A stretch of DNA of 64,000 nucleotides, taken from contig VXIS01000080.1 in the NCBI GenBank assembly GCA_008704415.1, forward strand, positions 1 through 64,000. Reading direction: 5' to 3'. The first letter of the stretch is position 1, and every line of letters begins with the position of its first letter. The notes under the pieces are model-generated. The model did no database searches and was not told where the DNA came from. It saw only the letters and a program-made list of their open reading frames with translations. Both the position numbers and the translations under genes were made by a program. The DNA comes from Sphaerosporella brunnea (taxonomy: Eukaryota > Ascomycota > Pezizomycetes > Pezizales > Pyronemataceae). Of the stretch, positions 60,440 through 64,000 are shown piece by piece.

Positions 60440-61707
60440 TTAAACGTAAGTGACCTTCATGCCCATGCCAACAGTCCGCGCGATTTTGATCCAACACAAG
60501 ATAAGGAACTTCCTGATGCGCTCACGCATTTTCTTGTTGTTGGTCATCCAGGCGATCACTGCGAGCATGATTATCGTTTGCAGGATAGAAAATGGACCAT
60601 TGTTTGTCGTCATGTATGTCTGCATCCTGGTCAAGGCCGCCGTCGTCGAGGAGATCAGGGACGTGTTGGGCTTTGTCCGTGCTGTTGTCCGAGGGACAAC
60701 AGTCGGTGTGGTCTTTTTGGCAGCCTTTGCAGCAACCGCCAATCTCTCCTTCACTGCCGCCTCCGCCGCTACAGTGTCATCCTTGGGGCCAGCCGATCTC
60801 TCCGCTGGTCGGACGGAGCTTCCTCGTCGCCGAGAGGTCCTGCTGGAAACCGATGCCGCTCGCGAGTGGGTCTTATTGTGTTTCCGGCGTTCCTGTTCGG
60901 TCCTCCTCTCTTCCTCTTCCTGTTCCTCAGCTTGCAGCATTGTCAGCCTTTGAGCCTCGCGCTCACGTTCTTCCTCGTCTTTTTGCAGCGAGTCAAGTGT
61001 AAGGTTGAATCGCTGAACGCATGTCAGCGCAATGTGCGCGCAGACGGGTACTAAATTAAACAAACCTCTTTCTGTTCCTCATCGAGGTCAGGGCTGAAGC
61101 GGGTAAACTCGCGCGCGTAATCCCAGAGCCTCTCAGCTGGCAACACGTGTAGAATGTAAATTTCTGTGATCGTGGCGCGATGCATCATGGCTTTTGGATC
61201 TTCGTCTTGCGAGAGCACGCTGGGGGCAGCACCTAGGTATGCCTCAATCTTTTTTTGCGTGATAGATTGCTTGTAGCAGTGGGTGAGCAGCAAGGTCGCC
61301 CTTCCTCGAGGTTAGAAGGAGCACGACCAGCTCCGCAATCTTGAGAAACTCACAATGTGACAACAACATCGGCGTCCACCTTGCCCTCGTCCCCATAGGC
61401 TTGGTTGACTTCATCCCACACAGCGCCGTTGCGAATCTTGCCCACAAGCTCTGGCCACTCCTTTTCGCCCCACGTCGCCTTTCCCTCCGTCGGACCCATC
61501 TTGGCGGCCGCGTCGAGGATTGCGAGATACAGTCCCCAGAACTTGATTCGCAATGGACGCGGACATTGGCGGATGGAGGCCGAGGGATCGTTTACGACTG
61601 GCTGTAGCGCGACGAGAGCTTCGGGTAGGCGTCGCGTGAGGAATAGGTTCTTGCAGCTCTTGTATACGTGGGAGATGGTCTGGGGCGGTAAACGATTGGG
61701 TTCGTGG

Positions 61708-61743
<36 letters not shown>

Positions 61744-61850
61744 TGTCGGCCGTATTGCGCGTGTGCCGCTGGTTGGCTGTAGCCACCGCCGGGTATCGTG
61801 TTGCCGTTGAACATTGTCCGAGCAGACGGGTGTGGGATAACTCTGAGCAT
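60440..61850 (-). CDS. Peroxin 26-like tail-anchored protein
   Basis: Three exons: 61850-61354, 61300-61066, 61012-60440 (434 aa). Near the N-terminus a polyglutamine tract (12 Gln) is encoded by a CAG repeat. Then come helical repeats: YKSCKNLFLTRRLPEALVAL, RIKFWGLYLAILDAAAKMGP, DADVVVTLATLLLTHCYKQ and ILHVLPAERLWDYAREF. A charged coiled coil (about 250-300) follows. One hydrophobic segment (FSILQTIIMLAVIAW, about 395-410) near the C-terminus suggests a tail anchor. This pattern matches the fungal protein annotated as PEX26, which recruits the Pex1/Pex6 ATPases to peroxisomes. I recall that family similarity but cannot check it. ATG 61850 or 61814 (MFNGN) may start it. Confidence 0.7.
61708..61746. 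repeat. CAG/CTG trinucleotide repeat (coding polyGln)
   Basis: About 13 CTG units on the plus strand encode the Gln tract of the PEX26-like protein on the minus strand; length polymorphism is likely. Confidence 0.9.
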
Positions 61851-63061
61851 TGAGGAGTTTATCCTGCGGACTCGGAGCGGGAGGGGGGTCCGGGGGGGGG
61901 GTCTCGGTCGGAGAACGGGAATTAGCAGTGCAGGCGGCGGGGACGAGGTGGGTCGGTCCTGAACGGTGAGTGGTGGGCTCGTGAAGGAATGTTGGGAGAG
62001 AGTTGCTAGCTACAGTCTGGATGGATTGCGATGGAATCCCCCCTGCGTTGGAACCGAGGCACGAAATGTGATGGTGGCCGATCAGCCGTCGCACAAGAAC
62101 GCAGAGAAGGAACAACAACCACCGCAGCGGCGGCGGCTTTCTCTGTTCTCTTTCTACATCCAGAACTCTTCTATGCACCCTACTGTTGCAGCGCAGGATG
62201 TTTGGAATCCGGAGTCCACATTTCAGTGTCTGTCCGCTCTCGGCAAGAACTGACTGCAAAGACAAGGCTGCAGAGCACGTGTGCCTGTGCAAACAAAAGA
62301 TGTTTGGCTGGGTTCACGGGCTCGGTCAACTTCCAGAGTCAGGGTGCAGGTGCAAGTTGTTTGGCAGCATCTTTTTTGTTTTGCTGGCCTCGAGCTTCTC
62401 CAGCTTGCAATTGCCTGGATATGGACCTCTGCTGTTTCCGCCTGCTGAGATGTCCATCGAAGAGAGCGATTCCACTCTCACTAAGCAAGCAGTACTCGTA
62501 CATACCCGGACGTGAGAGCTGGCAGCTTCATTGTCAGATGCACATGCATGCACGCCACCCAGCAGCACCCAACACCATCGATATCCAGCTCAAAACCCAG
62601 CAAGCATGTGGCTGTGGCGCGATTGCCAGCGCATTCGCCACATCTCCCGTTCCATGGATCCGGAACTCCCCAAAGCGGCAAGTGGAGTTCAACCAAGAGC
62701 TAGCGCTCTGCTAGTACTGATACGAGCAGATGGAGTCGATGTGGAGATCTCAATCGTGTGGAATGGTCCCCGGGATTTTGTGAACTGCTTGCTTGCATGA
62801 ATGGTGACACGGCTGTAGGTTCAGTGTACATAGCAATTGCCTCCCCCCCCCCCAAAACACCCCACCCCCGTGATGATGCATCGCTGGCTTCCAAACATTC
62901 TTTGTAAAATTTCCTCACGGACAGCCGCTGTTCACAGCCGCAGCCGCCGCCGCCGCCGCCGCACATCAAATCCAACCCTGTTGTGGTCGACCAACATTCA
63001 CATCCCACTCTGGAAGAGGCTTTGTCCTCCCATCTTCCTTCCCAGCACCCAGAACGACAAC
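61851..63061. promoter_or_regulatory. Divergent upstream region PEX26-like/PARN-like
   Basis: About 1.2 kb separates two divergent start codons. It contains a CCG trinucleotide run near 62944-62963 and a short C run near 62841-62852. Open frames here are unsupported. Confidence 0.4.
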
Positions 63062-64000
63062 ATGGAGGTGACCCGTGAGGATTTCGAGAAAAACGATGGG
63101 CAGATGTTGAAAGACATCATCCAGGCCATCAAGGAAGCGCAGTTCGGTATGTACACTACGGACGCAAAAAAGAAATAAAATAAAAATAATAAAAAAATGA
63201 TAATAAAAAAAGAAAGAAAGAAAGAAAAAAAAAATCAAGTATGGACGTATGGACGTGAACGCTTACTTACTCTCAAATTATGCGTAGTCGCTATCGACCT
63301 GGAATTCAGTGGTGTTCCGCGCCAGGCGAATAAGCCTGTGGGGAGAAAACCAAACGTCGCTGAGCGATATCAGCTTCTGAAGGAAGGAGCCGAGCGATAC
63401 CAGGTGCTGCAGCTCGGCATCTGTATCGTTCACTTCGACGCGCCTACTAGTGAGTTCCTTCACCTTCACCACTCCCACCGCTAATGCGATGCATAGGAAC
63501 ATACGTTTGTCGGCCATACACGCTTCCAGTATGTCCTACAACGGACAGCAAATGGAACATGGAGCGGGAATATACCTTTCAAGCCAGTGCCATAAAGTTT
63601 TTGTCTGATAAGTGAGTAGTTACCGCATTTCTCATTGCGATTGACCGGATCCAATTGACACAGTTTCAGCAACTTTAATTTCAACCTTTTGTTCAGACAT
63701 GGCGTTCCATACCTCAGCCATGACGAAGAGAAGATCGTTCGGGCCAGAGAGAAAATCGCTCTAGAGGGGTTGATGGAGGACATCCATGTTGAGGAATCAC
63801 AAAAGGCATTTGTACGTATCTCACCCTGTAGGCGTCGTGTGACTGATTATGATCCAGTTGAAGGAAGTCGTCAACGAGCTGCAAGCTTGGATAGATGACC
63901 CAAACCCAGAGTACGACTTCGTCAATATTACCGGTCCGGGCAACGAGATCAACGGGTATCAGAAACGTCTCGTCCACCAAGTAGTGAGATCCAAGTTTCC
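63062..64000 (+). CDS. PARN-type poly(A)-specific ribonuclease (5' part)
   Basis: A CAF1/PARN-family 3'-5' exoribonuclease that shortens poly(A) tails. Exons 63062-63146, 63288-63449, 63497-63611, 63670-63811 and 63858 onward; the gene runs off the window. The first DEDD residues are D32 and E34 in FVAIDLEFSGV, close to D28/E30 of human PARN. Then come YQLLKEGAERYQVLQLGICI, YTFQASAIKFLSDNNFNFN and LFRHGVPYLSHDEE, the layout of PARN with its insert between exonuclease motifs. The reading frame is intact through all four introns. The first intron (141 nt) is long for this genome and A-rich. Confidence 0.9.

Overview
The window is nuclear DNA of a filamentous ascomycete (Pezizomycotina). The protein set is fungal (class II FBA1, SLA1, BEM2, GPI2, ALG8, CWC25, MZT1, SGF73). 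Introns are short (about 47-85 nt) with GT-AG ends and CTAAC/CTGAC-like branch sites, and the intergenic DNA is full of small DNA transposons. Genes are intron-rich for an ascomycete (OMA1 has 12 exons, the AMP deaminase 8). I cannot name the species.

Left part (1-30 kb): islands of housekeeping genes separated by transposon-rich gaps. In order: a dead pogo/Fot1 transposase (60-1773); a TA-flanked MITE (2084-2506); FBA1 (-); SLA1 (-); a gap with a foldback element; a conserved unknown gene (11916-12971, +); a second MITE copy and a perfect 50-bp foldback (13256-13825); AMP deaminase (-); a 5-kb gap with a non-autonomous hAT element; a neurochondrin-family gene (+); a gap with a MITE carrying a nested solo LTR and a decayed Harbinger-like element; and GPI2 (+).

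Right part (29.5-64 kb): denser genes. OMA1 (-), a RING-PH-VWA scaffold of Ste5/Far1 type (-), BEM2 RhoGAP (+), an HMG-box protein like NHP10 (+), a CDC4-type F-box/WD40 protein (-), CWC25 (-), nitronate monooxygenase (+), ALG8 (-), the tiny spindle-organising gene MZT1 (+), SGF73 (-), a PEX26-like peroxin (-), and the 5' part of a PARN-type deadenylase (+) running off the window.

The genes do not form one pathway or a metabolic cluster. They cover glycolysis, purine nucleotides, endocytosis and polarity (SLA1, BEM2, the Ste5/Far1-like scaffold), ER glycosylation and GPI anchors (ALG8, GPI2), mitochondrial and peroxisomal quality control (OMA1, PEX26), chromatin and splicing (SGF73, NHP10-like, CWC25), and mRNA decay (PARN).

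Exon structures were assembled by eye, joining reading frames at splice sites and checking phase and family similarity. Every listed multi-exon CDS sums to a multiple of three, except the PARN-type gene, which is cut off by the window edge. No tRNA, rRNA, CRISPR array, secondary-metabolite core gene or clearly new multi-gene system was found. The most notable items are the nested and foldback transposons with intact target-site duplications, two GC-AG introns, hidden exons, and the small MZT1 gene.
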